Part shown: positions 15,977 to 24,757 of the stretch, piece by piece
How the letters are laid out: each line of letters opens with the position of its first letter
Position numbering within the stretch: position 1 is the stretch's first letter
Assembly: GCA_002344205.1 (NCBI GenBank)
Contig: DDSZ01000032.1
Location: 205,413-269,412, forward strand
Length of the DNA: 64,000 bases
DNA from: Opitutaceae bacterium UBA2377
GTDB lineage: Bacteria > Verrucomicrobiota > Verrucomicrobiia > Opitutales > Opitutaceae
Reading direction: 5' to 3'
Notes under the pieces: generated by a model
What the model saw: only the letters and a program-made list of their open reading frames with translations
Database searches by the model: none
What the model was told of the DNA's origin: nothing
Made by a program: the position numbers and the translations under genes

Positions 15977-16798
15977 TCAAAGTTGGACGAGGGCGCGGCG
16001 GGCGGCGTCGCGCACGGCGCGGTCGATCTGCTCGTCGTTGGCGAGGTTTTCGAAGGTGGCGGCGGCCTCGGGGTCCTGCGCGGCGGTGAGGAAGTCGATC
16101 ATCGATACCTGCACGAGCGGGTTGGACTCACGGACCAGCGAGGCAAGGACGCCGGCCCGCACGACTTCCTGGTCGGCGTAGGGATAGAGGGCCTCGAGGG
16201 CGGTGAGCCGGACGTTGGTGCTGGGATCGAGCGCGAGCGTGTTGATGAGCTGCGTGATGACCTGCTGGTCGGGGGCGTTGAGCGCGTGCGTGGCGAGGAT
16301 GCCCTGCAGGCGCTGGCTGCCCGGGCGCTGTTGTTGGAGGGAATAGCCGACGAGCTGGCCCATGGTGTCCACGCGCTGGCGCAGCTCGGCGAGCTCCCGG
16401 CGGGTGGTGTTGTCTTCCGCGGACATCGCGGCCGGGACGGGTGCGGGCGTCTGGCGCTGGCCGGCGAGGAAGCCGAGGGCCAACAGGCCGCAGGCGGCCA
16501 CCGGGGACATGATCCAACGCCAGACGGTGAGGCGGCGGCGGCGATGCTCGGCGAGGCGCACGCTGGCGGCGGAGTTCTTTTCCTCCTCGAGCATGGCGTA
16601 GAAATTGGCGCGCACGCGGGGGCCGGGCGTCGGGGCGGGGAGGGCATCGAGCGTGGACAAGGTGCGCTGGAGCGCGGCGAATTCGCGCTGGCAGTCGGGG
16701 CAGGTGGCGAGATGGGCGCGCACATCGCCGCTGGCGGCGGTTTCCTGCCGCCGGTCGAGCAGCTCGGCAAAACGGTCCTGGGCTTGGGTGCAGTTCAT
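15977..16798 (-). CDS. membrane anti-sigma factor, zinc finger plus HEAT-like repeats
   Basis: A 273-residue protein with an N-terminal zinc-binding anti-sigma motif H29-xxx-C33-xx-C36 (HLATCPDC), a single membrane span (about 95-115) and an exported C-terminal part with HEAT-like helices (NVRLTALEALYPYADQEVV, LVQVSMIDFLTAAQDPEAA). The N-terminus should hold the ECF sigma factor at the membrane, and the C-terminal repeats probably receive the signal. The ATG overlaps the sigma stop by 4 bases. The HEAT-like sensor is less common than the usual unstructured tail. Confidence 0.85.
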   Translation of the reverse strand: MNCTQAQDRFAELLDRRQETAASGDVRAHLATCPDCQREFAALQRTLSTLDALPAPTPGPRVRANFYAMLEEEKNSAASVRLAEHRRRRLTVWRWIMSPVAACGLLALGFLAGQRQTPAPVPAAMSAEDNTTRRELAELRQRVDTMGQLVGYSLQQQRPGSQRLQGILATHALNAPDQQVITQLINTLALDPSTNVRLTALEALYPYADQEVVRAGVLASLVRESNPLVQVSMIDFLTAAQDPEAAATFENLANDEQIDRAVRDAARRALVQL

Positions 16799-17367
16799 GC
16801 GGTCTTCTCCTTTTGGATTTTGAAATAGATGTCGCGCAGGGTGCGCAGGGCCCGGTGGGCGCGCACCTTGGCGGCGCCGACGGAGCATTCGAGGATGGTG
16901 CTGATCTCGGCGAACGAGAGCTCCTGAAAGCGGCTCAGCAGGAGCACCTCGCGGTCCTCGTGGGCCAGCCGGCCGAGGGCGCGGTGCAGCAGATCGTGAT
17001 CGTCGCGGGCGGCGGCGTGGTCCGCGGCATGCGGGCCGTCGTCGGCGTGGTCCTGCAGGTCGGCGGGGTCCATGTTCGCCGGGCCGCTCTGGCTTTTGCG
17101 GAAATAATCCGCGGCGCAGCGGCGGGCGAGGTGATACATCCAGGCGGTGAAGCTGCCGTCGTCGCGGTAGGTGTGGCGGTATTTCAGCATCCGCTGGAAG
17201 ACCGTCTGCGTGATGTCCTCGGCGGCGATGCGGTCGCCGGTGGTGCGGGCGAGGTAGCCGTGCAGGCGGCCGTGGTGGCGTTCAAAGAGCTCGCCGAGCG
17301 CGTCCAGTTCGCCGTCGCGGACGGCGAGCATCAGGTCGTGGTCGGACTGGGGGGCGGCGGTTTCCAC
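16795..17367 (-). CDS. ECF-family RNA polymerase sigma factor
   Basis: A 190-residue sigma-70 family protein. Region 2 reads ELFERHHGRLHGYLARTTGDRIAAED with QTVFQRML, and region 4 reads EDREVLLLSRFQELSFAEISTILE followed by GAAKVRAHRALRTLR. GTG at 17367 gives a normal ECF N-terminus; an ATG at 17331 would remove 12 residues, and the frame stays open far upstream without coding signals. It starts the operon sigma, anti-sigma, DUF4097. The divergent MBL-fold gene begins at 17542, so 17368-17541 should carry both promoters; I could not define them. Confidence 0.87.
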   Translation of the reverse strand: METAAPQSDHDLMLAVRDGELDALGELFERHHGRLHGYLARTTGDRIAAEDITQTVFQRMLKYRHTYRDDGSFTAWMYHLARRCAADYFRKSQSGPANMDPADLQDHADDGPHAADHAAARDDHDLLHRALGRLAHEDREVLLLSRFQELSFAEISTILECSVGAAKVRAHRALRTLRDIYFKIQKEKTA

Positions 17368-17541
17368 GGCGGGGTTGCGCTGGAACCTAGCCGCGGGCGG
17401 GCCGGAGGAAACACGGAATTCTAGAAGATCGGCGATCACGGGGAGCGGGAGACATGCTGGTGTTGCCGGGGTAAACCGGACCGGCGGGAGTCGGTTACAA
17501 AGAATTTGGCGAAATTCCCGGGATGGTGCATCCTGCTGGCC

Positions 17542-18465
17542 ATGAACCGTCGCGACTTCCTTCTCCGCTCTTCCCTGATGGTCACCGCCGGCCTCCTGAG
17601 CCGTTCCCCGTTGACCGCCCAGCCCGCGTCGGCCGCACCGCCGCCGGCCACCGCTTTCCATCCTCTGCGCCGCGGCGTCGGCTATTTCACCGGCCGCGGC
17701 GGCACCATCGGCTGGCTGGTCAACAACCACGCCGTGCTGGCGGTGGACACGCAGTTTCCGGACACGGCCGCGGCCTGCCTCGCCGGCCTGCCCGGCCGCG
17801 GCGACCGGATGGTGGATGCCGTGATCAACACGCACCACCACGGCGACCACACCGGCGGCAACGGCGTCTTCCGGCCCGTGGCCAAGACCATTGTCGCCCA
17901 CGCCAACGTGCCGCGGCTCCAACTCGCCGCGGCGGAGCGCGCGGGCACCGTGGACCGGCAGGTTTTTGCCAACGAGACTTTCCCTGATGAGTGGCGCCGC
18001 GAGCTCGGCGACGAAGTCGTCAGCGCGCAGTATCACGGACCGGCGCACACGGGCGGGGATGTGATCGTGCATTTCGAACGCGCCAACGTCGTGCACATGG
18101 GCGACCTGATGTTCAACCGGCTCTATCCCGTCATCGACCGGCCTTCCGGCGCTTCCATCCGCAAATGGATCGGCGTGCTGGAGGAGACGGTGAAAACCTA
18201 CCCGGCCGACGCGATCTACATCTTCGGTCACGGCAGCCCGGCCTTTGGTGTCACCGGCGGCCATGCGGAGCTGTTGGTCTTCCGCGATTATCTCAGCGGG
18301 CTGCTCGCGCACGTCGAGAAGGAGATCGCCGCCGGCAAGGAGAAGGCCGAGGTCGTTGCGCTGGAAAACCTGCCGGGCTTCCCCGAGTTTCACACGCCGC
18401 TGCCCAACCGCCTCGGCATCAACCTGAGCGTGGCTTACGACGAACTGACCGAAAAGGCCGGGTAG
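17542..18465 (+). CDS. Tat-exported metallo-beta-lactamase-fold hydrolase
   Basis: A 307-residue MBL-fold protein. The N-terminus NRRDFLLRSS is a twin-arginine signal, so it is probably exported folded. The zinc-binding motif THHHGDHTGG lies at 97-106, with later ligands in HGPAHTGGD, MGDLMFNR and IFGHGSP. Glyoxalase-II-like or lactonase-like hydrolysis is possible; the substrate is unknown. I chose ATG 17542 because the Tat motif begins right there. The next gene begins 53 bases downstream. Confidence 0.87.
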   Translation: MNRRDFLLRSSLMVTAGLLSRSPLTAQPASAAPPPATAFHPLRRGVGYFTGRGGTIGWLVNNHAVLAVDTQFPDTAAACLAGLPGRGDRMVDAVINTHHHGDHTGGNGVFRPVAKTIVAHANVPRLQLAAAERAGTVDRQVFANETFPDEWRRELGDEVVSAQYHGPAHTGGDVIVHFERANVVHMGDLMFNRLYPVIDRPSGASIRKWIGVLEETVKTYPADAIYIFGHGSPAFGVTGGHAELLVFRDYLSGLLAHVEKEIAAGKEKAEVVALENLPGFPEFHTPLPNRLGINLSVAYDELTEKAG

Positions 18466-18518
18466 GCGTCTTCCGGCTTGGCGGCCCGGCCAAGGCCTGT
18501 TGCACTCCGCGCTTTCCC

Positions 18519-19301
18519 GTGGCCGACAATCCCCGCACTCCCGTCCGCACCTGGAGCGAGTTTCAACGCCGCTGGTCCGGCGTGCGCAATTTCCTCATGG
18601 TCGGGGAATGCGTGCCCTTCGCCCATGAGCTGCCGCCGTTGGCGCGCATCGTGGAAGAGCTGCGGGCCGACCCGGATGCGCGCATCACGCCGGGTGTGAA
18701 GGGCGACCGGTTGAACCTGGCCGACATGGCGGCCGAGTTTCGCGCCCAGCCGGTGGCGGAGGCGTTGCGGCGGCCGTTCGCGCTGGCGCATTTTTCGCTC
18801 GCGCGGTTCGACGCGCCGGGGCGGTGTCTGCACGGCTTCACCGCCGCGGTGCTGGACCGGTGGCAGGCGGCGCTGCGCGCGGCGGGCTTCACCTGGGAAC
18901 GCTGCTACCCGATCGTGTTCATCAGCGGCATCGGCTGTGCGACGAACTACCACATGGATTTTTCGCACGTGCTGGCGTGGCAGGTTTACGGGACCAAACG
19001 GTTCTGCGGCCTGCGCGATCCCGACCGGTGGGCGCCGCGCGATGTGCGGGTGAACTACAAGGTGGAGGGATTTGCGAAGCCGGCGGCCATCACCGACGCG
19101 GATGCCGAGTGCTTCACCATGCGGCCGGGCGACGTGCTCTGGAACATGCTGCTCACACCGCATTGGGTGGAGGCGGGCAGCGAAGTGGCGATGAGCATCA
19201 ACCTCTCGCACGGCGGCCTGCGGCTAAATGGCGAACTTTGCCCGCACGAGGCCGAACTGGTGGCGCACCGCGGCGCGAATCCCGTGGCGGTGCGGAGCTG
19301 A
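18519..19301 (+). CDS. JmjC/cupin-like 2-oxoglutarate-iron oxygenase
   Basis: A 260-residue cupin protein. The iron-binding pair His145 and Asp147 is in NYHMDFSH, the strand WQVYGTKRFCGLRDP follows, and a distal His (about 215) lies in LTPHWVEAGS, matching the HxD...H triad of JmjC/cupin-8 hydroxylases. GTG at 18519 is chosen from the family's domain boundary. It ends 7 bases before the large lyase/propeller gene, so the two are likely cotranscribed. Hydroxylation of a protein or a small molecule is possible; no target is evident. Confidence 0.78.
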   Translation: MADNPRTPVRTWSEFQRRWSGVRNFLMVGECVPFAHELPPLARIVEELRADPDARITPGVKGDRLNLADMAAEFRAQPVAEALRRPFALAHFSLARFDAPGRCLHGFTAAVLDRWQAALRAAGFTWERCYPIVFISGIGCATNYHMDFSHVLAWQVYGTKRFCGLRDPDRWAPRDVRVNYKVEGFAKPAAITDADAECFTMRPGDVLWNMLLTPHWVEAGSEVAMSINLSHGGLRLNGELCPHEAELVAHRGANPVAVRS

Positions 19302-19308
19302 ACGGATC

Positions 19309-22300
19309 ATGAACGGCGCCTGCGAATTGCCGGCGTTGCCCAGGCTGCGGGTGGACCTCGCGGCCGGAGTCCGGCTGCTGCATCCGGCGACCACGGACTA
19401 CACGGCGCTGGCCAACACAATTGCGGCCGAGCTTCGCGGGCTGGGCGCGACGGTGGAGGTCGGCAACGAGGCGGATGCCGCAGCGCTGACCGGGACGGCG
19501 GGAGTGATCGTGCTGGGCAACCTGATGGAGAGCGCGCTGGTGCGCCGGTTGTATTTCGGCGGTTATGATTTCACCGATTTTGCGTTTCCCGGTCCCGGCG
19601 GCTTCACGTTGCGCACGATCCGGGATCCGTTCGGCACCGGCGCGCATGTGCTCCTGGCCGGCGGCAGCGATATTGCCGGGGTGCGCGAGGCCGGACAGCG
19701 GCTCGCGGCCCGCATCCGGCGCGAAGGCCTGGCGTTGGGCTACATCAACGAGGTCGGCCCGGGCCGCTGGACGACCGTGGCGGAGCTGGAGCCGGCGCAG
19801 TTTCTCGCCGACACCGACGGGGTTTGGCAGCGGGTCGGGGCCTCGGGCAGTTGGGAATACATGGAACGGATCGCGCGCTGCGCGACCGGCTACCTGCGCA
19901 CCGCGGATGAGCGCTACCTGCGGCTTTTTCGACGCGAGCTGCGGCATTTCATGACCCACGACGTGCAGGCGCCGAATCCCGAGGCACCGGTCATGCTGCA
20001 CGGCCGGATGTATCAGCTGATCATGGCCTGGGATCTCGTGCAGGATCATCCGCTGTTTTCGGAGGAGGACCGGTGCGAGTTTGATGCGATGTTCCTGCAC
20101 GTGGCGCGTTCGCCCGAGGGCGCGGCGCAGATCCGCGAGGTCGCCCGGACCGCGGCGGTGCGGATGAATCACGACACCCGCTCCGCGCTGGATGCCTTTT
20201 TTGTCGGCCGCTACTTCGCGCACCGCCACGGCTTGCCGGAGGCGCAGGAGTGGCTGGAGCTGGCGGAGCGGTTGTTTGCGCCGCAACTCGGGAGCGCCAA
20301 ACCGGTGGAGGATTCCTGGGGCCACCAATGGGTGGCGTCGCTGCACAACACCCTGGTCTATGCGCTGGCGACAGGCCGGGAGGATTATCTCGCGTCTGCG
20401 GCGTTCCGCGCCGCGGCGGAGCGTGCGCTGCTGGCACATGGCATGGAAGGGCCGCGGGTTTATCTGGCCAACTGCGCCGCCGCCACCGGCGACTCCGGGT
20501 GGCTCAGCTTGGAGCCGGAAGGCGAGACCTTCGTGCGCCACGCCGCGCAACTGCGCCTCAGCGAGCCGCTCCAGCCCGGGCGCCCGGCGTATTTTGAGGA
20601 AGTGTTGCGCTCCTTCGCGGTGGGAGCGGAGATCCGGCGCCGTGACGACTTGCTTGGGGTGAGAGTGGCGCCGCTGGATGCTTGCTGGCATCGCACGATC
20701 GAGACCCCGGTTTACAATCCCGACGGCGTCTTTACGGTCACCGCTTCGCCGGAGAAGGGGTTCGACAAGATCGCCCTGCGCGAGGGCTGGGGCGCGGAGG
20801 ATTTCTATCTCCTGCTCGACGGCATCTCCGGCGGCCATCACGCGTTTCAGGATGCCAACTGTCTCGTGCGGTTGCGCGAGGGCGGGACCGAGTGGTTCGT
20901 GCCCGCACCGGGCTACCAACATTCGGTCGGCATCCGGGCGCAAAACGGCGTGCAGGCCACGCTGAATGGTGCCGGTCCGGGCCGGCTGCACCGCTATGCC
21001 CGGCGGTGCTGGCAGGGTGAGAAAGGCGGATTCATGGCGTGTGCGAGCGCCCTAGAGGGACTGGGTGACACCGACTGGACGCGTTGCATCCTGCGGCGGC
21101 GCGGAGCGTGGACCCTGATTATCGACCGCGTGACGGCCAAAGGGCGCGGCGAGATGCTGGTGGAACGTTTCTGGCATCCGCAGGGGCAGGTGGTTTTGCG
21201 GGGCGACGGTTTCGATTGCATGTCGTCTGCGACGCCAGACCGGCGGCGACTGCATGTGACGTCCGATGTGGTTGCGCGCGGCGGAGAGTGGCGCGGTGGC
21301 GGGACAACGGAGCGGATCCGGCTGGCGGTGGAGCCGGGCGATACCTTCGCGTTTGCGGCCCTGCTGTGGTGCGATGAAGCGACGGAAGCCGGACTGCGCT
21401 TGGAAAAGCAAGACGACGGCTGGCGCATCGGCGAAACGCGGGTAACTCTCACCGCGCGGGGTCTGCGGGTGCAGACGGACGATTTCGACGGAGCTTTTCC
21501 GGAAGATGGCCCGGCGGCGGTGAGCAAGCCGCTGCGGCTTCTGCCGCTGGCGGTATTAAGTGCGGACAAGCCGGTGGCGGGCTGGCAGTGCCGGGTGTCC
21601 GACCAACCGGTCACAGCGGTGGCGGGCGAGGCTGGCCATGGCTGGGTGGCCGGCGCGGCCGATGGCACGGTGGCGGCGTTTGACCGCGAGGGGCGTGAGC
21701 GCTGGCGGACACGACTCACGGGTGCCATCCGTGCGCTAGAGTTTTTCGAAGGCGGGGTGCTGGCAGGCGGGGATCAGGGCACACTGGTCTATCTTGGCCC
21801 GAATGGGGTGGTGGTCTGGACGGTGGAGCTGCCGTGGGTGACGCTGCCGTGGGCCTACTGGAGCGAAGGCCGCAGCCGGGTCTTGGAGATCGCCGTGGCG
21901 GACATGGATGACGACGGCGCGGAGGAGATCCTCGTCGGCAATGCGGACCGTCGGGTCTATGCGCTCGACCGGGCCGGCCGGTTGCGGTGGAAGCACGCAG
22001 TGGAATGGGGCGTGTTTACCGCGATGTGGCCGGCGCGGCATGAAGGCGCGTTTGCCCTGCTGGGCGGCACGGTGCGCCCTTCGATTTTTGGCCGGCTTAT
22101 CCTGTTGGGTGGCGATGGTCGGTTGCGCGGACACTTCAGCCGCGCCGATCTCACCTGCTGGTCACTGCCTTCGGGTCTGCGCGATTTGCACCGGATGGAA
22201 ATGGGCGGAGAAACCATGACCTTTGCCGCAGTGGACACGAACTGCCGGCAACTGATCGCTTACGGGGCCAACGGACGAATTTGCTGGGATGCGGATTTGG

Positions 22301-22638
22301 CGTCCGGCGCGATGGCGCTGACAGTGGATACGGCGGGCGGCAGGATTTTTGCGGCGTCCGAGGCCGGGTATGTCGCCGGCTTCGAGGCGGTGACCGGCCG
22401 GCGACAGTGGACAACTTGGCTTGGGGGAGCGGCGTCGTTGCTTTGGGGGATGCCCGACGGCGGACTGCAAGCGGTGATGACCGATGGGGTGATAGCGAGT
22501 CTTTCGTCTGCCGGCGAAGTGCGGAGCACGATGAACCTGGGCAGTGCGGTCACGGCCGTGCCGCGGCCGGGTAACCATCGCGGGACTGGTCGGAAGCTGG
22601 TTCTGGGATTGGCGGACGGACGGGTGTTGGTGATTTAG
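19309..22638 (+). CDS. 1109-residue lyase-like toroid with C-terminal beta-propeller
   Basis: A very large multidomain protein. The first 140 residues (VIVLGNLMESALVRRLYFGG, HVLLAGGSDIAGVREAG) look like the N-terminal alpha/beta domain seen in some glycosidases. Residues about 165-420 form an alpha/alpha toroid (RIARCATGYLRTADERYL, SWGHQWVASLHNTLVYAL). About 430-760 is a beta-rich region of heparinase II/III type (FYLLLDGISGGHHAFQDAN). From about 770 a PQQ/FG-GAP-like propeller follows (IAVADMDDDGAEEILVGNAD, VYALDRAGRLRWKH). No signal peptide is visible from the ATG at 19309. Polysaccharide lyase or hydrolase is the best guess; the family is not certain. Confidence 0.7.
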   Translation: MNGACELPALPRLRVDLAAGVRLLHPATTDYTALANTIAAELRGLGATVEVGNEADAAALTGTAGVIVLGNLMESALVRRLYFGGYDFTDFAFPGPGGFTLRTIRDPFGTGAHVLLAGGSDIAGVREAGQRLAARIRREGLALGYINEVGPGRWTTVAELEPAQFLADTDGVWQRVGASGSWEYMERIARCATGYLRTADERYLRLFRRELRHFMTHDVQAPNPEAPVMLHGRMYQLIMAWDLVQDHPLFSEEDRCEFDAMFLHVARSPEGAAQIREVARTAAVRMNHDTRSALDAFFVGRYFAHRHGLPEAQEWLELAERLFAPQLGSAKPVEDSWGHQWVASLHNTLVYALATGREDYLASAAFRAAAERALLAHGMEGPRVYLANCAAATGDSGWLSLEPEGETFVRHAAQLRLSEPLQPGRPAYFEEVLRSFAVGAEIRRRDDLLGVRVAPLDACWHRTIETPVYNPDGVFTVTASPEKGFDKIALREGWGAEDFYLLLDGISGGHHAFQDANCLVRLREGGTEWFVPAPGYQHSVGIRAQNGVQATLNGAGPGRLHRYARRCWQGEKGGFMACASALEGLGDTDWTRCILRRRGAWTLIIDRVTAKGRGEMLVERFWHPQGQVVLRGDGFDCMSSATPDRRRLHVTSDVVARGGEWRGGGTTERIRLAVEPGDTFAFAALLWCDEATEAGLRLEKQDDGWRIGETRVTLTARGLRVQTDDFDGAFPEDGPAAVSKPLRLLPLAVLSADKPVAGWQCRVSDQPVTAVAGEAGHGWVAGAADGTVAAFDREGRERWRTRLTGAIRALEFFEGGVLAGGDQGTLVYLGPNGVVVWTVELPWVTLPWAYWSEGRSRVLEIAVADMDDDGAEEILVGNADRRVYALDRAGRLRWKHAVEWGVFTAMWPARHEGAFALLGGTVRPSIFGRLILLGGDGRLRGHFSRADLTCWSLPSGLRDLHRMEMGGETMTFAAVDTNCRQLIAYGANGRICWDADLASGAMALTVDTAGGRIFAASEAGYVAGFEAVTGRRQWTTWLGGAASLLWGMPDGGLQAVMTDGVIASLSSAGEVRSTMNLGSAVTAVPRPGNHRGTGRKLVLGLADGRVLVI

Positions 22639-22706
22639 CCGCGGAGACGCAGAGGCACAGCGCCCAAGCAATCCGCGGTTTCGCCGTGGCTCTGCGTCTT
22701 GGCGGC
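22639..22706. repeat. intergenic palindrome, CGGAGACGCAGAG family
   Basis: Imperfect inverted repeat: left arm beginning CCGCGGAGACGCAGAGGCAC (22639-22658), right arm its near-complement at 22683-22706 (GCCGTGGCTCTGCGTCTTGG and following). It fills the gap between two convergent genes, so a two-way transcript end is possible. A second copy with the same arms is at 50868-50934. Confidence 0.65.
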
Positions 22707-22715
22707 CAATCCGGT

Positions 22716-23498
22716 TTAGAAGAAGTCGGTGAGCTTTTGGATCGTCCGCTTTACCGTGTAGGCGTCCACGCGGGTCCAGCCTTGCACCGGGAGGCAGGCC
22801 TGGTCGGCGGTGTCGATGCGCTTATGGCGGATCTCGACTTCGAGCGGTCCGGGCAGGGTGAAGGGTTTCACTTGGGTGCGGTTGCGCGCGGCCTGTTGCG
22901 CGGCGGCTTCGATTTCGGCAAGCACACGGCGCGGGTGCTTGCTCAGCGCGGCGTTCCAACTGTAGCCGATCTTGGTCGTGACAGTGGTGATGCCGGGGAA
23001 GAATTCGCGGGCCTCGGCCACGCACTTGTCGTCGCTCGCAACGAACAACGCCGGCACGCCAAGGGCGCCGGCCACCGCAGCATCAATGGCCAGCTCGCCG
23101 ACTTCGCGGCCGTTGAGCTTGATCCACTGGTAGGTCGCGCTGCTGAACGTATGCGCCAGCGGTGCGGCCACGGTGTTGTCGCGCGCGTGGTAACCGATGA
23201 AGAGCAGTCCCGCAAAGCTGGCGTCGAGCATTGCGAGGCGCTTGGCATGCACGCCGTGGAAGATGTCGCAGCGCTCGTCGAGGTCCTCGTAAACAAGGTT
23301 CACGCCGCGGCTGTGGTTGTCCCACACGATGACCTGGGTGGCGCCGGCGGCGAAGAGCCCGCGGGCGGTGGCGCTGGCCTCGGCCGTGGCCTGGCGGCGG
23401 GCGAATTCATACTGCGCGGGCGCGTCGTTGAGCGAGCCGCCGGGCGCGCCGACCACACCCGCGGGTCCTTCGCAATCCACGGCGATGACGAATTTCAT
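22716..23498 (-). CDS. M55-family D-aminopeptidase (DppA-like)
   Basis: A 260-residue zinc peptidase. The N-terminal metal pair Asp8 and Glu10 is in VDCEG, further ligands follow in VWDNHSRG and in FIGYHARDN, and the C-terminal half has IGYSWNAALSKHP. M55 enzymes form ring-shaped oligomers and release D-amino acids from peptides. No peptide transporter is next to it. It is convergent with the lyase/propeller gene, and a palindrome lies on each side. Confidence 0.9.
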   Translation of the reverse strand: MKFVIAVDCEGPAGVVGAPGGSLNDAPAQYEFARRQATAEASATARGLFAAGATQVIVWDNHSRGVNLVYEDLDERCDIFHGVHAKRLAMLDASFAGLLFIGYHARDNTVAAPLAHTFSSATYQWIKLNGREVGELAIDAAVAGALGVPALFVASDDKCVAEAREFFPGITTVTTKIGYSWNAALSKHPRRVLAEIEAAAQQAARNRTQVKPFTLPGPLEVEIRHKRIDTADQACLPVQGWTRVDAYTVKRTIQKLTDFF

Positions 23499-23520
23499 AT
23501 CATTCCTTCAAGGCATTTTC

Positions 23521-23598
23521 CCCGCGGATTGCACGGATTAACGCGGATACGAAAGTGAGGATTGGGCTGTATCCGCGTCCATCCGCGTTATCCGCGGG
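23521..23598. repeat. intergenic palindrome, GCGGATTAACGCGGATA family
   Basis: Two 29-base arms, 23521-23549 (starts CCCGCGGATTGCACGGATTA) and 23570-23598 (reverse of CCCGCGGATAACGCGGATGG and following), pair imperfectly around a 20-base centre. It lies between the GH172 stop and the M55 start, both on the minus strand. No coding signal in this gap. Confidence 0.65.
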
Positions 23599-23608
23599 AA
23601 GGTTCGGC

Positions 23609-24691
23609 TCAGATCACTTCGAGGTAATCCTTGTCCGGCAGCGCGGGGAAGGGGGCGGTGGGGAGGGTCTGATACCAGAAGGCGGTGGAGCTGAGGTCGT
23701 CCTGCAGCGGCAGGTAGCGGCCGCCGCTGCGCCAGCCGAGGGCCTGGATGGTGATGCGCAGGTCCTGCTCGAAGCGCACCGGGTCCATCAGGTGCCAGCG
23801 ATACATGGCGAAGCGGGTTTGCGAGCGGTAAACGCCGTCGGGCCGCAGCACCTGGTGCAGGCCGGCGTGCGGCGTGCAGAATTCCTGATACTGCTTCGTC
23901 TCCTTGTTTTCGAAATTGTAGGAGCCGCAGAAGTAGTCCTCGGTGCCGGTGCCGCAGATCGTCGGCCACTCCCGGTCGCCGTCCATGAAGAACTTGATTT
24001 CGCCCTCGCCCCACCAGTTCGAGTTGTTGACGCCCCAGCCCATGACGGTGCCGACGTAGTGCCCGCGGCCCTTTACGCCCTCGAGAATCGTATAATCGGT
24101 TTTGTAGGGCAAGGGGTTGGTGCGGCGGAACTGGGCGTGGAAATAGGCGCAGTCCGCGGGCACGTCGGTCAGCGTGTAGTTGACCTGATAGTAAAGCGTC
24201 ATGTCCTCCGCACCGATGTTTGTCAGCGTGATGCGGCAGGATTTGCGGAAGGGCATTTCCCAGTAGCAGTTGAAGGCGCTGCCGGGGTTGACGCAGACAG
24301 GCAGCGAGACGAGCGGGGAGTAGCTGCCCCAGGGCAGGCCGAAGAAATCGCCCACCGGGCATTCCACGGAAGGGTTTTCCTGGCCGTCCCAATAGATGCG
24401 CAGGATGCTGAAGCGCCACGGGCCGGTGGGGGTCATCCAGATCTGCTGGATGGCGCCGCTCTCGCGAATGTCGGCGACGGTGAAGGTCTCGCCGGCCTTG
24501 ATGCGGACGGAGGGGGAAATTTTCCAGCCGCGGCCGAGGTCGCGGGCGCACACCGCGCCGGTGCCTTCGGTGGCCATGCCGCCGGCGCCTTTCGCGCCGT
24601 TAAAGTTCTCGGCGCTGATGGAGCGGGTGCGCGCAGACGAGAGACGACTGAGGTTGCCGAGGTGGAGGCCGAGACCGTTGAAAGCATTCAT
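23609..24691 (-). CDS. DUF2961 / GH172 family glycoside hydrolase
   Basis: A 360-residue DUF2961 protein, now classed as GH172, whose characterised members act on fructose dianhydride or D-arabinofuranoside links. The core motif reads WWGEGEIKFFMDGD then GTGTEDYFCGSYNF; Glu229 or Glu231 and Glu251 match the family's catalytic pair in position. Jelly-roll strands precede this (WRFSILRIYWDGQENPSVEC). No signal peptide from ATG 24691, so it may act on imported oligosaccharides. It lies 66 bases downstream of a PhyH gene on the same strand. Confidence 0.9.
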   Translation of the reverse strand: MNAFNGLGLHLGNLSRLSSARTRSISAENFNGAKGAGGMATEGTGAVCARDLGRGWKISPSVRIKAGETFTVADIRESGAIQQIWMTPTGPWRFSILRIYWDGQENPSVECPVGDFFGLPWGSYSPLVSLPVCVNPGSAFNCYWEMPFRKSCRITLTNIGAEDMTLYYQVNYTLTDVPADCAYFHAQFRRTNPLPYKTDYTILEGVKGRGHYVGTVMGWGVNNSNWWGEGEIKFFMDGDREWPTICGTGTEDYFCGSYNFENKETKQYQEFCTPHAGLHQVLRPDGVYRSQTRFAMYRWHLMDPVRFEQDLRITIQALGWRSGGRYLPLQDDLSSTAFWYQTLPTAPFPALPDKDYLEVI

Positions 24692-24757
24692 GGGTGCGCG
24701 GACGACTGTGCGAACCGGCGCCCCCGATGCAGGCTTTTTGTGTGTGCTAAACCCGGG

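Noticed and set aside
19198..20991. 597-residue minus-strand frame opposite the lyase/propeller gene
   Set aside because: Arg/Gln/His-rich shadow with no domain; the plus-strand protein is coherent.
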